This document shows, piece by piece, positions 23,642-34,600 of a stretch of DNA of 64,000 bases. Position numbers and translations under genes: made by a program. The notes under the pieces were generated by a model that saw only the letters and a program-made list of their open reading frames with translations, was not told the origin of the DNA and did no database searches. Positions within the stretch are counted from its first letter, which is position 1. The number at the start of each line of letters is the position of its first letter. Source of the DNA: Takakia lepidozioides (lineage: Eukaryota > Streptophyta > Takakiopsida > Takakiales > Takakiaceae); NCBI GenBank assembly GCA_030704615.1, contig CM060734.1, positions 62,760,042 to 62,824,041 on the forward strand. The letters run 5' to 3'.

Positions 23642-24624
23642 ATGGAGGATGCTTGTGAAAAAGGTGGAGCGGACTGGTTGGATTTTGTGCACCAAACCAG
23701 ACTGAAGAAGGAGCGAAGGGACTGGTACTCACCAAACGAGTTTGATCATAAAATAGTAGAAGCATTTGTAGACCTCCGCGCCCGGAAGCCCAAAAACTCG
23801 AATTGGCAGAAGGACAAGCTCTTCTGTCCCTTCTGTGAAGAGGTAATCAAGGACAAAATCCAACTAAATCGGCATTGTGTTGACACGGGTTGCAAAGAGA
23901 CTGTTGCAATGTTCCACGGGATTTCAAGCCTTGGCCGATACTGAAAGAAATGTCGATTGTCAAAGATGCCACAATGCGCCTGCGCGGATCAGTGCTTGAC
24001 CCCCGCACTCTGGAATTAGACGAAGTGCGCGCACGGTATGGCGTCCATTGTGGTGGCCCGTCAATGGAGGATTTGCAAGTGCAGGGAACGCTGGACGCTC
24101 CCAGAAAACGTAAACTGAGTGATGGGGCCCAAAAAAAGGAGAGGCAAAAAAAAGAGAAGGCTGCAAGGTCTGCTCGCAAGGCAAGGGCAAAATCCACGCA
24201 ACAGACTGAACCCCGTCCTGGGCGGCAGACCCACACCATCAGTACTGATACTGAAAGTGAATCTGCTCAGGGCCTGGAAGGGGTGACAAGTCCAGTGGAC
24301 ATTGACTTGCCTGACCAGACTCGGCAGCAGACTCACACAAATATCGCGACCCATGCCATCAGTTTAGGGTCAAAACCACTGCCAGTCTGCCCTGGCACAT
24401 TGCGCCTCGTTGACTTTGGGCTTTTCCCACCAGAGTGCCCACCAATTGGGGATCCAGACTTCTTCCGTTATTTCTACAGAGTTGCCCAGTCAGGTCTGCT
24501 ACGCACATTAATCCGACAGGCGGAACAGAACTGGTTGAACAGCTTTGAAGATGAAGATGACGATGATGAAGTAGAGGAGGTAATGGTCAGTCTGACCGCC
24601 CAGTCTCTTCTCTGTGCTGTCTGA
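23642..24624 (+). pseudogene. Element 1 ORF with a Cys/His finger and acidic tail, one frameshift
   Basis: The first part (from ATG 23642) carries DKLFCPFCEEVIKDKIQLNRHC, a CxxC...H...C zinc-finger-like motif. Just before the stop at 23944 the sequence continues in another frame (DFKPWPILKEMSIVKDATM) to 24624, through a Lys/Arg-rich probable nuclear localisation stretch (RKRKLSDGAQKKERQKKEK) and an acidic tail (FEDEDDDDEVEEV). A one-base change near 23922 would join the frames. Function unknown. Lying upstream of the Ulp1 part on the same strand, it may be the N terminus of the same product or a separate DNA-binding protein of the element. Confidence 0.55.
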
Positions 24625-24843
24625 GTCCATCATCGGGGTCACATTGCCTATTCAGTCTGGTCAGTCCCCTGCGTCCGCTGGCTCAGTCCGCTCGTCAGTT
24701 AGTCTGTTTTATATCGCTGCATTACTTACTGAGTCCGTTTGTCAGTCCGCTGGTCCAGTCCACTGGTATAGTCTACTAGTTGCCTCCACCCTACGTACGC
24801 ACATTACAGTCTGCTGGTCTGTGAGTCTAGTCCGCTGCATGAG

Positions 24844-26043
24844 GTGAATATAGAGTCCACGTCCATGTTTTTGACGTCGAAGTTCTCTGCCGTGTACCAG
24901 GATGAATGTGTTTCTATTCGTAGGGCCATTCAGGCTTGGCGGATACCTAGCAATGATGCTCCTTTACAAGCGACTGCAGTGCGTACGGAAGTGGACCGCG
25001 TGCGAGAGTACATATTATTGAAGTATCCTGGGTCATCTGCTGCTATAGCAGCATTACATATTGAAGACGCGTCGGGGGGGAATGCGTCTGGGACAGCCGA
25101 GTCTGCCATCCAGCAGACTCCCATTCAACAGGCCGTCATCCAGCAGACTCCCGTTCAACAGCCTGTCATCCAGCAGACTTCAATAGAGCAGACTCCCAAC
25201 GAGCAGCCTGTCATCTTGCAGACTCCTCTCCAGGAGCCCATCATGCAGCCCATGCCAATGGGAAGTCATGTCATCCAACAGATTGCGGACCAGCAGACTG
25301 CCTTTCTCTCACATAGCACGGCGTTTTTTGCAGTTTGGCGATCGCCATCACCGGTAATTCGACCCGGAGCTGAAGACCTCACACTTCCCCGACTTTGGAT
25401 GAGAGAAATTAATCCCTATTTGGATTGGCATAATGAGCTCCACCGGATTGTTGCGGACCGCCGGTGGTCATTTGTACCCTTTCATTATTCCATGGAGTTT
25501 TCTATTGAGGAAACCAACCATGTTCTAGAAGCCGCCTCTGCTGTTGCCATTGAAGCCACAAACGACCAAAATGCGCCGCCTCTACTTGTGCAGCTGATTC
25601 TCATGGATGACCCACAGCCTGAAGACCTCAGACATATGCCTATGGCACATCCAACCTTTGGGGTGCGAAGAAAGCACTTGTTCGGATTGACTGAGAAGGA
25701 CTTTGAGCGCATGGCAATTTCCTTCCTACAACACAGATGGATGCAATTTGGCAATTTCCGCTCATACAATAAGTTGATGAAGGATCTGCATAGTTTGAGG
25801 ATGAACTTACTCCATGGAACAGACCATCACAGAAGTTTGTGGTGGATGATGCATTGCACTGGTTTGCATTGGTGATGGAGCGAGTAGTATTCGACATTGT
25901 TTTGCAGAATCCCAATGTCTTCAAAACCCCTGTGGTGTGGGATCCCAACTCAAGACCGCATCGGCGCCATTGCTCATCTCGATGGAGCATGCCTGTGCCA
26001 GCAAATCAAGGACATTGGCCTCGTCAGAAATCTCTTGGAAGGT
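24844..26043 (+). pseudogene. Element 1 conserved middle region, QQT-repeat containing, frameshifted
   Basis: From 24844 the frame encodes an N-terminal helix-rich region, then about ten Gln-Gln-Thr units (AIQQTPIQQAVIQQTPVQQP and on), then a globular-looking part (PRLWMREINPYLDWHNELHR, PTFGVRRKHLFGLTEKDFER). It stops at 25875, but the coding sense continues in other frames as FVVDDALHWFALVMERVVFD and then DRIGAIAHLDGACLCQQIKD to a likely donor (gtaaaat) at about 26042. At least two frameshifts. No domain recognised; the position matches the exons upstream of the Ulp1 domain in element 2. Confidence 0.5.
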
Positions 26044-26133
26044 AAAATGTTATGGGCAACTTTCGTGTTTCAGCTCAATTTCTTTTGCCAACTTTTTTAC
26101 AAGTTCACATTTGCATAAACATGTGTTGCAAGG

Positions 26134-27562
26134 CAAGTTGATCTGGGAGACAAGCAAGTGCAAGCTGCTTTCAACTATTTTGCCAGAGGTGCAAGGGACC
26201 TTGTCCTGGCTTTACAAGGAGTTCGGGAGACTAGCCACAAGAATGTCGAACAACATATTCCCCACGACACATGTGGGCAGACTGCCCAAGTGCTGGAGAC
26301 CGAGCATGTGCACCAGACCGTCCCGGGTAATAGGCCAGATCACTCCCAGCAGACTGCCCCGCACACACATACTCAGTATGTGCAAACAGTACTGAGCGGG
26401 CAGGGAACTTTGCAGACTTTGCAGCAGACCGGAGAACAGACCGGCCAACAGACTGCCCCTCAGCCGACTGTGCAGCAGACCAGCAAACATGGCCACCAGA
26501 CTGCCCCTCAGCAAACTGTACAACAGACCGTGCAGCAGGCCGATGAATCCAGCCAGCAGATTGCCCCTCAGCAGACCGTGCAGCACACCGACGAATCCAG
26601 CCAGCAGATTGCCCCTCAGCAAACTGTGCAGCACACTGGCAAACCCACTCAGCAGATGGCCGAGCAGACTATCCAAGAGACTAACAGCCAGTCTGTTCCT
26701 TGGATTGTGCAACAGACTCGGATGCACTGGCCTCACCGGGACCCTGTGGACGAATTTCTGCTGAGTTCCCAACAACATGTTTTTGGATCTGCCAGTATGA
26801 GTGTTTTGACCGAGTCCACTTTCCCCCCAGGCACATTCACTGACGACGTCATTAGGTCACCGGTAAAGCATTCTTATCTAGCTCCCCGTGGCCTGCCTTC
26901 TATGACCTTCCAGGTTAGTCTCGTTTTCGTGCGCTCAGTGGCGAAAGCCATAGATGAGTCTTACGTGATGACCGAACTCAATCTGGGAACGCAAAACTGT
27001 ATCATAGATCTTACAGAAGAGTCTAAGGAAGCAATTGCCGGTGGGTCTTCCATACATGTTCTTGATGTTTCCCAAGTCCATGGAGATCCAAACACCCAGC
27101 CGGCTGTCCACCAGACTGACCAGCACATTGAACAGTGGACACATGGAATGACTGCCGAGCAACCTGTGGTGGGGCAGCATACTGTCTTCATTGATGAGCA
27201 GACCGAACCGCAGACTAACCAGCAGACTGCATAGGTCACAGATGGAAGGACTGACCAGGATGGCTCGGAGCGGCAGACTGCACAGTTCAGCTCTGACTGC
27301 ACAGTTCAGATTGCAGGGCCTGACCAGCACACTGCACACTTCACAGAGGGAAGGACTGACGACCAACCTGCCACCGAGCACATTGCCCACATTGAGGAAG
27401 AGACTGAACCGCAGAGTTGCCAACAGACTGCATAGTTCACAGACGAAAGGACTGACGAAGAACCGGCGGCCGAGCAGACTGCCCACATTGAGCAACAGAC
27501 TGAACATGCTAGCAGGCACACTGACAATGAACCACATGCGGCGCAGACACCGTCTGGTATAG
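26134..27562 (+). pseudogene. Element 1 Gln/Thr-rich repeat region
   Basis: After a probable acceptor at about 26133 the frame reads DLGDKQVQAAFNYFARGARD and enters a long low-complexity stretch of QQT, QQTV and SSQQIAPQQTVQHT repeats (about 26400-26720). A non-repetitive part follows, then a TAG at about 27232. Similar repeats go on to 27562 in another frame. The repeat unit CAGCAGACT is the reverse complement of the AGTCTGCTG word of the non-coding parts of the element. Probably a disordered linker. Confidence 0.55.
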
Positions 27563-27736
27563 CGCTGGATTACATGGAGTCTGCTCCCTCACCCCTTGGG
27601 CAGGTTGTGCCATTTCCTCTTTCAGCACTGTTGTTTATTTTTTAGCACATTGTGAAATTGGGCTAATTCGACATTTTGCTCGGTATCCTCACAGGATGTT
27701 CGTCCCTCCGTCGGCAGACTGTCTACTTCTAAGGAC

Positions 27737-29363
27737 ATGACATCTTCCGCCCATGCTGTAAACGTGGGATCGACAACCATCAAAGGTGTGGGGGTGAGCA
27801 CGCCCCCCGATGCGCGGGTCGGTTTTACGCATGCGACCCACGAAGCTGCAAAGACAGGTCCAGCAAGTGTAAACAAACCTGCTGACCAGCCTCTGTTGCG
27901 AAGTAGGGCGGCAGCGCTGCGTTTGTCTGCTCTATCCAGCCCGCCTACAGCTGTCCCTGCTTCCCAGGGGAGAGGCAAAGCCAAGAAGCGGACTGTCGTG
28001 GACCATGCTGAGGAGGTCGAGGAGGGTCCGAGTACCAAGAGACCGGCGAAGAAAAGTTTGGCGTCTTTATGAACAAGAACCGCAAGCTGGCCTTGGACAT
28101 GGACAAAGATGTGGGTCGTTTCCTAGAGCACAGGTGAGTACTGTGCTCAGTCTCCTTGTCTGTCTTTGTCGTTAAGTGCTTTGCGGTCTGTTGTGGTCAG
28201 TCTGCACGCTGGTCAGTCTGCTGCTGGTTTCATCATTGTCTGTTGTGGTTAGTCTGATGAATTGTTCAGCCTGTAGAGTGTTTGGTACCATGTTGACGTC
28301 AGTCTGTTCAGTACATGAGGCTTCCCGAAGGATGGTCTGCTCTGTGCAGGATGGGTGCTCGGTTTGGCAAAGCACATGTTGTGCACGTGAAGGCGGGTAA
28401 TTCCATGCTGATGTTTTTTGAAAGGGACCCACGGTTTGAATGCGGACTGTCGCCGGATGACATAAAGGCGGTCCAGAAGGTTGAGTCGGAGTGCACAGTT
28501 AGACTCCTGGAGCTGTGGTGTCGATTCTATGAGAAGTCGGTTGAGGCTGCGTTCACCAACACTATTGTTGTTCTTCCAACGTCGACATGGACGGTGTTGA
28601 AGTCATTGGGGGTGGGGCAACATGAAAGCCTTTTGGAGGTCTTGAAAGGTTGCCTCAGCACTGAACGACTGGGCAAGGACTTGAAAGAGTGCGATTTCAT
28701 TTTGGTGCCAATTGGAGACGAGTAAGAACTCTTCTGAGTCTGCTGAGACTGTCTCCTGAGTCATAGTCTGGTTTCAAAGTGTCATCTTGACTCTGAGCGA
28801 TTAAGTTGACCTCTGTATTTGTGCAGTGGACTGGGTTTGAAGATTGAGTCTGCTGAGTGGTCGGTCTGCTGAGTGTCAGTCTACTGAGTCTGCCCATCAT
28901 GATTGTGCAATGACGCCATGTTGTTTGATACCATTGCAGGGGGCATTGGAATGTTTGTATCATCGACCTCCGCAAGGGCTGTTACACTCACCTGAACTCT
29001 ATCAGGGACTTGCATAAATGTCCCTTTGTTCTAGGGTGGATTCAGAAGCTTCATGCGCAGTGCTTAGGGTACTCGATGGACTCACCAGAGTGGCATGAGA
29101 TTGTCCAAGCATTTCAGTTCCACGCGCTTGATGTGCCCCAGCAACCATTCAGCTGGGAGTGTGGCTTTTACGTCATGTCATTCATTCAAGTGTTTTATGA
29201 GTGGGTAAAAGTCAGAGCAAATGTCTCCAAGACTACAAAGCCAGAGAGAGGAACACCTTTCACGAAGGACTGGTTTTCTCTCAAGTTTGCACTTGGGCAG
29301 CGAATGCAGTGTGCCCAGTATATCGTGCGGGGGTTGAACAATGTAGAGAAACTGCTCTCATGA
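27737..29363 (+). CDS. Ulp1-like cysteine peptidase (C48), element 1
   Basis: C48 peptidases cleave SUMO precursors or conjugates; plant transposons often carry such domains, role unknown. Exons: a basic, Lys-rich exon to 28133 (its last part, MNKNRKLALDMDKDVGRF, is in a different frame from the ORF starting at 27737, so a frameshift or unseen intron lies near 28060), 28350-28721 and 28940-29363, with consistent GT-AG phases. The last exon has the catalytic pattern: His in GHWNVCIIDL, Asn in THLNSI at the usual Asp position, Gln in VPQQPFSW, and nucleophile Cys in WECGFYVMSF. Introns are full of AGTCTGCTG words. It converges on the transposase remnant at 29.9-30.9 kb. The peptidase exons themselves look intact. 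Confidence 0.75.
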
Positions 29364-29364
29364 G

Positions 29365-29910
29365 TATGATGTACTTGTCCTGTGAAGTCTATGTACCGAA
29401 ATAAAAAATGCGAGTCTTTTCGCTTACTATTCCAGTGGTGATAAGCACTTTTGTGTACTGTGGGTGCTGGCATGTTTTGTAATGTTGTCACTAAACTCAA
29501 TGGACACAATGATGTCAATTTTTCCATGCACTGTGCACCCGAGTCTGCTGAGCTTGAATGTGCGAGCAGTACGCTGCCGAGGCTAGGACTGCTGGGTCTG
29601 GTACCTAGTCTGGGAGGCACCATGTCCATGAGTCCGCTGGGACGGTGGATTGGCATAAGTTGCAAGGATGAGGTGGAAGTGTGGTGAGCAGAGTTTTGGA
29701 GTGGGCAGCAGACTGACCAGCAGACTGGCTTACTGGCCCTCGCAGTCTATTGACTGTGACTCTGTTGGGAGACTATGCGTGAGTTCGTTGGGAGACTATG
29801 CTTGGGAGAGTGTGTGGGAGTCAGTTGGGAGACTGGAGGAGTCCGTTGGGAGACTGTGCATTAGTCCATTGCGGACTTGTATTTCAGAAAGGGACAATGC
29901 TACCAGAAGA
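29365..29910. other. Spacer with AGTCTGCTGG-type words and GGGAGACT repeats
   Basis: Between the two convergent element 1 genes. It holds several words of the element family and about six gttgggagact units (29760-29870). No separate gene. Confidence 0.5.
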
Positions 29911-30174
29911 ATTGCAGACTTATATTGTCTTCTTCGTGACACATACACAACATGAAACCTTGTCTCTTTTCGAGGAATTGCACACTTATATTGTCTTCTT
30001 CGTGACACGTACACGACATGAAACCTTGTCTCTTTTCGAGGAATTGCAGACTTATATTGTCTTCTCCGTGACACCTACACGACGTGAAACCTTGTCTCTT
30101 TTCGAGGAATTGCAGACTTATATTGTCTTCTTCGTGACATCTACACGACCTGAAACCTTGCAAATTTTCAAGTA
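29911..30174. repeat. 66-bp tandem repeat, four copies
   Basis: Units begin at 29911, 29977, 30043 and 30109 (attgcagacttatattgtct...). Because 66 is a multiple of three, the array is open in one plus frame and two minus frames, each giving a 22-residue repeat. On - it forms the C-terminal extension of the transposase remnant (SCRCHEEDNISLQFLEKRQG). Confidence 0.95.
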
Positions 30175-30880
30175 TATATGTGCTGCAGGTGCAGGTAGAC
30201 ACCCTCTTGCTTGTTCTCCGCAAAACCCTAGGCCGGGTTTTCCAGGCCTCCACGAAATCTCGTCTCCTTTTCAGAGACATGTTATTGTTGTCATTCAGAG
30301 GACAGAAAGCCTTCGCTGCCGCAGGGTGCAACATTCCAGCCGCACTTTTCGCCAGGATATCAATGAGCTGCCCTCTGCACATATGAAGAGCAGATCGGGC
30401 ATGTGCCTCCAGGTATTTGTCATCACCTACAATGCGAAGTATGTCCGCGAATTCTTGTTCCAATGAGGCTGAGACCTCCAGAGGTGCCTCATCGTAGGGG
30501 AAGTCGTCCGGAGGATGTCTTTCCATGAACTGATTGGATTCGTCGTTGCCGCCGGCACCATTGCCCAAGAGCAAGTTAGGTAATCCTCCATGAATGGTTC
30601 CCAGCGCCGTGCCACAAGCGCGCACAAGGAGGCCATCCTGCAGGTCAGGGTGAAGCATCTTCATGACACGGACCTGATGCTTGCATAAGTTTCCCTTCAT
30701 TGCCCATGGGCACGTGCAACAACCCCAATCGCAATCAGGATTTAAACAATGTACGTTGTGCCGGGATGGTTGTTGCTGAGAACGTAGGCTGGTTTACCAC
30801 GACCCAAGGGAAGAGTAACACTCTCAGCAGGAATGTCTCGTGCCGCAAGTATAGAACTGGATATTTTCTCCATTGAATAC
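30175..30880 (-). pseudogene. MULE transposase C-terminal remnant with SWIM finger, element 1
   Basis: Reading leftward: ILAARDIPAESVTLPLGRG, then NPDCDWGCCTCPWAMKGNLC followed by KHQVRVMKMLHPDL. This is a SWIM-type CxC...CxH finger as in plant MULE transposases and FAR1-like proteins. It aligns block by block with element 2 (SSILLAKQIPDCNVNLP; NWGCCDCRHARKGN; HQVNVLQMMHPE). The DDE core is missing. A stop sits between GTTYIV and NPDCDWG. Downstream helices (EQEFADILRIVGDDKYLEAH) match the C terminus of the element 2 transposase, and the frame then runs into the 66-bp repeats. Confidence 0.75.
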
Positions 30881-31166
30881 TACTTGTCCATGGACTCCCT
30901 ATCTCCTTAGGAACACCAACATACCCATGTCCCTCCCTTACTATTTTTTACTATGACCGCTACCAAGCGATCATAAACAAATGAGAAAAATATGAACTAC
31001 TAGTTCTGGCCCTTCGTCAACATTGTTAGCACCAGTGTTGGCCAGGCATAGCACTCTACCCCAGTTAATGAGTCGGTTACCACCCTGGTTAGTAGGTATA
31101 CATAACCGCATACATGGTATTTTTGCAAAATAGAGCAAACAGATAACCGACGATTGGGAGGTGAGT

Positions 31167-31414
31167 ATGTATATGTATGCCAAGCATTAGATGGGCCCTG
31201 GAGTTGAATGCGAGGGAGCCGGTTCAGCCAGCGTGGACCCCCCCCGCCACCCCATGCCCACCCCCGCCTCCGTCGCCTGCACACCGCGCGGCCGCTGCCA
31301 CGCACACGCCTCCCCCCGCGCCTCATATGCCCGCTGCGGGGACATAAGATGTGTCCTCACCCGCATCCCCATCCCGCCTCCCATCCTGGGCATGCCAGCG
31401 TCGTCCATCCCCCA
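31167..31414 (+). repeat. Left inverted arm of element 2
   Basis: About 250 bp, very GC-rich (gccaagcattagatgggccc, then cccgccaccccatgcccacc and on to gtcgtccatccccca). It matches the reverse complement of 45884-46130 at roughly 90 percent by eye. Similarity stops sharply at the inner edge. Confidence 0.9.
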
Positions 31415-31699
31415 TAGTACATGCTATCCCAAGCATACAGTATGCCCTGTTTCAAAATCATTCTGACAGGAATTCAAATTTCAAATGGCAAATCTGAGGA
31501 AACGAATGGACGTTCAGATATACGCCACGTGGTCACATACACTGCCACCCCAATCGAGGGTTTTGCTACCCTCATCATGCATTTCCGTTCTCTCCATGCT
31601 TCCGAAACGCATCCCTACCCTGGCACTCTGCATTCACATTCTAAATCGAATTGTTGTTGTATCTTGCACCAGTTGTTCATGAAGCATTCCATAGTAAGC

Positions 31700-34600
31700 A
31701 TGGCTGAAGTGGTTGAAGATGGCAAAATTTTGCCCCACCTTCTCTGTAAACTGCAAGGTCTGCTACAAACACCAAAGACAGGTACTTTCACACACCATGA
31801 CGTGCAATGGATGTCCCAATGGCATGGACAGACACCTGATCAGAACACAGCTGAAATTGCATATATCCCTTGGAAGCGGGTGGTCGACTTCATTGCTGGT
31901 GAGTCCTCCCTTAAGGAGGCCCCATGCACCTTCCAAAGTCATCGACAAAAGGGCACTGTCGCGGCCCTTTGCCTTGAGGGCAGGGGGTCGGGACACATGA
32001 GGGGCTGCCCCTGTGGTGGGGGCAGCGGCAGCGATAGGTATGGGGGGCTGAAGCACCCTTGAGTGCCCAAGGCACTCAAGGAGGCGGAGGCGCTCACTAG
32101 GTGGAGCCCCGCACACTGGGTTGCGGTGGGGGTGGCTCCACAAGGGGTGGTGGTAGCTTAGCGGGACTTAGTGGGGGTGGCATAGGACTCACCATGGGGG
32201 CGGAGACCTCGTGGTGGGAGTCGTGGGGAGTCTTGGGACTCATCACGGTCCATAGGGGCCGTGGTGAGCGGGCCAAGACTCACCGCGACTCATCACCGGG
32301 AGTCGAGGGTTTTCGTGGTGGTTCACCATAAAATGGCATGGCTGGTTGTGAAACCCCCGCGGACAGCTACAGAAGTATATATAGGGAGTAGTAACCCCGA
32401 GAACGGTGCAAGCCCGTTGGTGACCAAAAACTAGTGAGTAAGCGAGCGAGCCGGAAAGCGACCAAAGAGTGGGGAGCTGTTCCGGACTGCCATCTACCAA
32501 AGGGAATTCCACCAGTCCCAAATAGGTGGAGGGTTTAGTGGGGAGCGAAGGGGGACCGTTATGTCCCGGTGAGCAGCCGAAGCTCCAAGTTGGCCCGGCG
32601 GCCAGGTTGGGAGTCAGGCGCGCGCATCAAAGCGAGTAACTATGACGTGAAGGGGAGCTTACCGAAGGGAGGTGCGCGACAGGCACCCCTGCTGGGAGTC
32701 TTCAGGCACCACGCATCAATAGTGCCATGAACATTACAAGGTATGAATTCATGATTCATGAAAAATGAAATGAATGGTGCCCACTATATAGGTTGTGTCC
32801 AATCCCACTAGCCATGCACTTCTGCTTTTCATAGGAGCGGCTCTAAAAGGCCACTCATGTTTTTGGCATAGGTATCATTGCGCATATGGCCCACAAGACA
32901 ATACCCAAAACATTGTGGAGGTAACAGATGCTATGCGTGCCAAAAAATGGTAGGTCCAGCCAAGAAAAGGGGGAGGAAGCCTAGAGTAGGGCCGGAATCC
33001 AAAGGACAAAAACCAAAACAAGTAAGGACTACAAACAATAAAACAGGAGAAGGCATGAAAAGAGGTTGCATGTGCCGATTTGTTGTCAAACAATGTTACC
33101 TGGACCCTGCTATGGCGGAGATAGTTTATCTTGAGAAACAACATGTATTTGGAAGAGGTGAGATATGCCACGGACCTTCATGTCAGTTGAACCGAAGTGC
33201 AATGGCTCCCCATCTTAGTGATGACATGAAGTCATGGATTTTGCACAATTTGCGTCTTGGGCTGAGCATAAACAAGATAATGGCCAAGCACACCATGCGA
33301 GTGAAGGAGTTGATGGAGCAAGGGTTGGACGTCAACCGTGACACTTTTCTCCTCTCCCAAGACATACACAATATTGCGACGCTATGCGATGAAGAGACAT
33401 TCAGAAAACACCCAAATGATGCCCAGAGTGTCCGCATGTGGGTGCATGAGAATATGGCCAGTGTTTTCTATTACCAAGAAGAAAAGAACCACAAGGCTTG
33501 GACATCCATTGACATCAAGCTTGATCTTCCATTTGTTCTTGGCATACAAACAGTGTGGCAGCGAGATCAAATGTTGAAATTTGGCCATCATAGAATTTTG
33601 CTTGCGACGCCACCTTCGGAACCAATGAGAAGAAGGTGTGATCTCTATTTTCTCTTCATTACAATTGTTGAAGCCAGCTTTAGGGTGTACTTGCCATACT
33701 GCATCCCCACATCGTACAAAAGTCATCCTCACATCTTTCTCCATTCAAACTTGCCTGAATTGTTGTACATTGATTGTTGTTTATGTAGTACCCGCTATAC
33801 ACCATGATGGTATTCGACCAGTGGTTGAATGGAATCCCAGTTGCATTCATCATCACAGCGAGATCAAAGGCAATCGATTTGGAGCCATGGATGTCTGCAC
33901 TGAACGGGAAGCTTCAGGGTGACCAGGCAGGATGGTGCCCACATGCTTTCATTGTTGATGACGCAGATGCTGAAATAAAAGCAATCAGGTGATTGCCAAT
34001 TCACACCTCTCTGAAATTTCGAGGTTTTCTGCACTTCTCCATATTATAGTGTTCTCACATGTCTTTCTATGTCAGGACCGTGTGGGGGCAGTCTGCAGTA
34101 TTTCTATGCCTTTGGCATGTGAGGAGAGCATGGCAAAAGAATGTCGTGTCTAAGATCAAAGATGCAGATTTGCGTGCATGTGTCATGCAAGACATGTCTA
34201 AAATCATGTATAGTGCGTCAAAAAGCGAGGGCGACGCAGGTGAAGCATGGGCGGTGTGCGAACTTGTGAATTTGCGTTTCAAGTACCCCACCCTAAGTGA
34301 ATTTGTGACTACTTGGAGCAGGAGTGGGTTCCTAAAGCTAAGATGTGGACATTGGGTTCTTGCAACAATCCTCCATGCGGGACAAGACACAAATGCCGCC
34401 ATTGAAGCTTATCATGGAAATCTGAAGGCACAGCTAAAATGCACAAAGACTAAATTGGTCAGCAGACGAGTCGATTGGCTCATTCATGAACTCACAGGTG
34501 ATTTGCTCACTCATTACTAATATATGTCCTATGCCAAAACATATGGCTTCATCCGTAATAAGCGACTCGAAGGCTTCGTCTGCAGCTCTATTTTGCTTGC

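Larger units (their letters stand above)
21250..30930. mobile_element. Element 1: Ulp1-carrying MULE-like transposon, decayed
   Basis: The region is unified by dense copies of a 9-10 bp word, AGTCTGCTGG with C/T variants (AGTCYGYTGG), in its non-coding parts. It holds an Ulp1 peptidase gene on + (23.6-29.4 kb) and the SWIM zinc finger and C-terminal part of a MULE-type transposase on - (30.9-29.9 kb). The same two genes occur in element 2. Ulp1 capture is known for plant Mutator-like elements (the Kaonashi type). The ends are approximate: the left edge is set by the GC-rich repeat array and the right by loss of transposase similarity. No target duplication was found. Confidence 0.6.

Noticed and set aside
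26400-26720. Gln-rich repeats as a prion-like or trinucleotide-expansion host gene
   Set aside because: The repeat follows the element's own word and sits between transposon domains; there is no sign of a host gene.
29911-30174. CRISPR-like array
   Set aside because: The four 66-bp units are contiguous with no spacers, in a plant transposon; it is a simple tandem repeat.
29796-30466. 222-codon plus-strand ORF over the 66-bp repeats as a gene
   Set aside because: It is open only because the repeat length is a multiple of three; the non-repeat part matches the minus-strand transposase instead.
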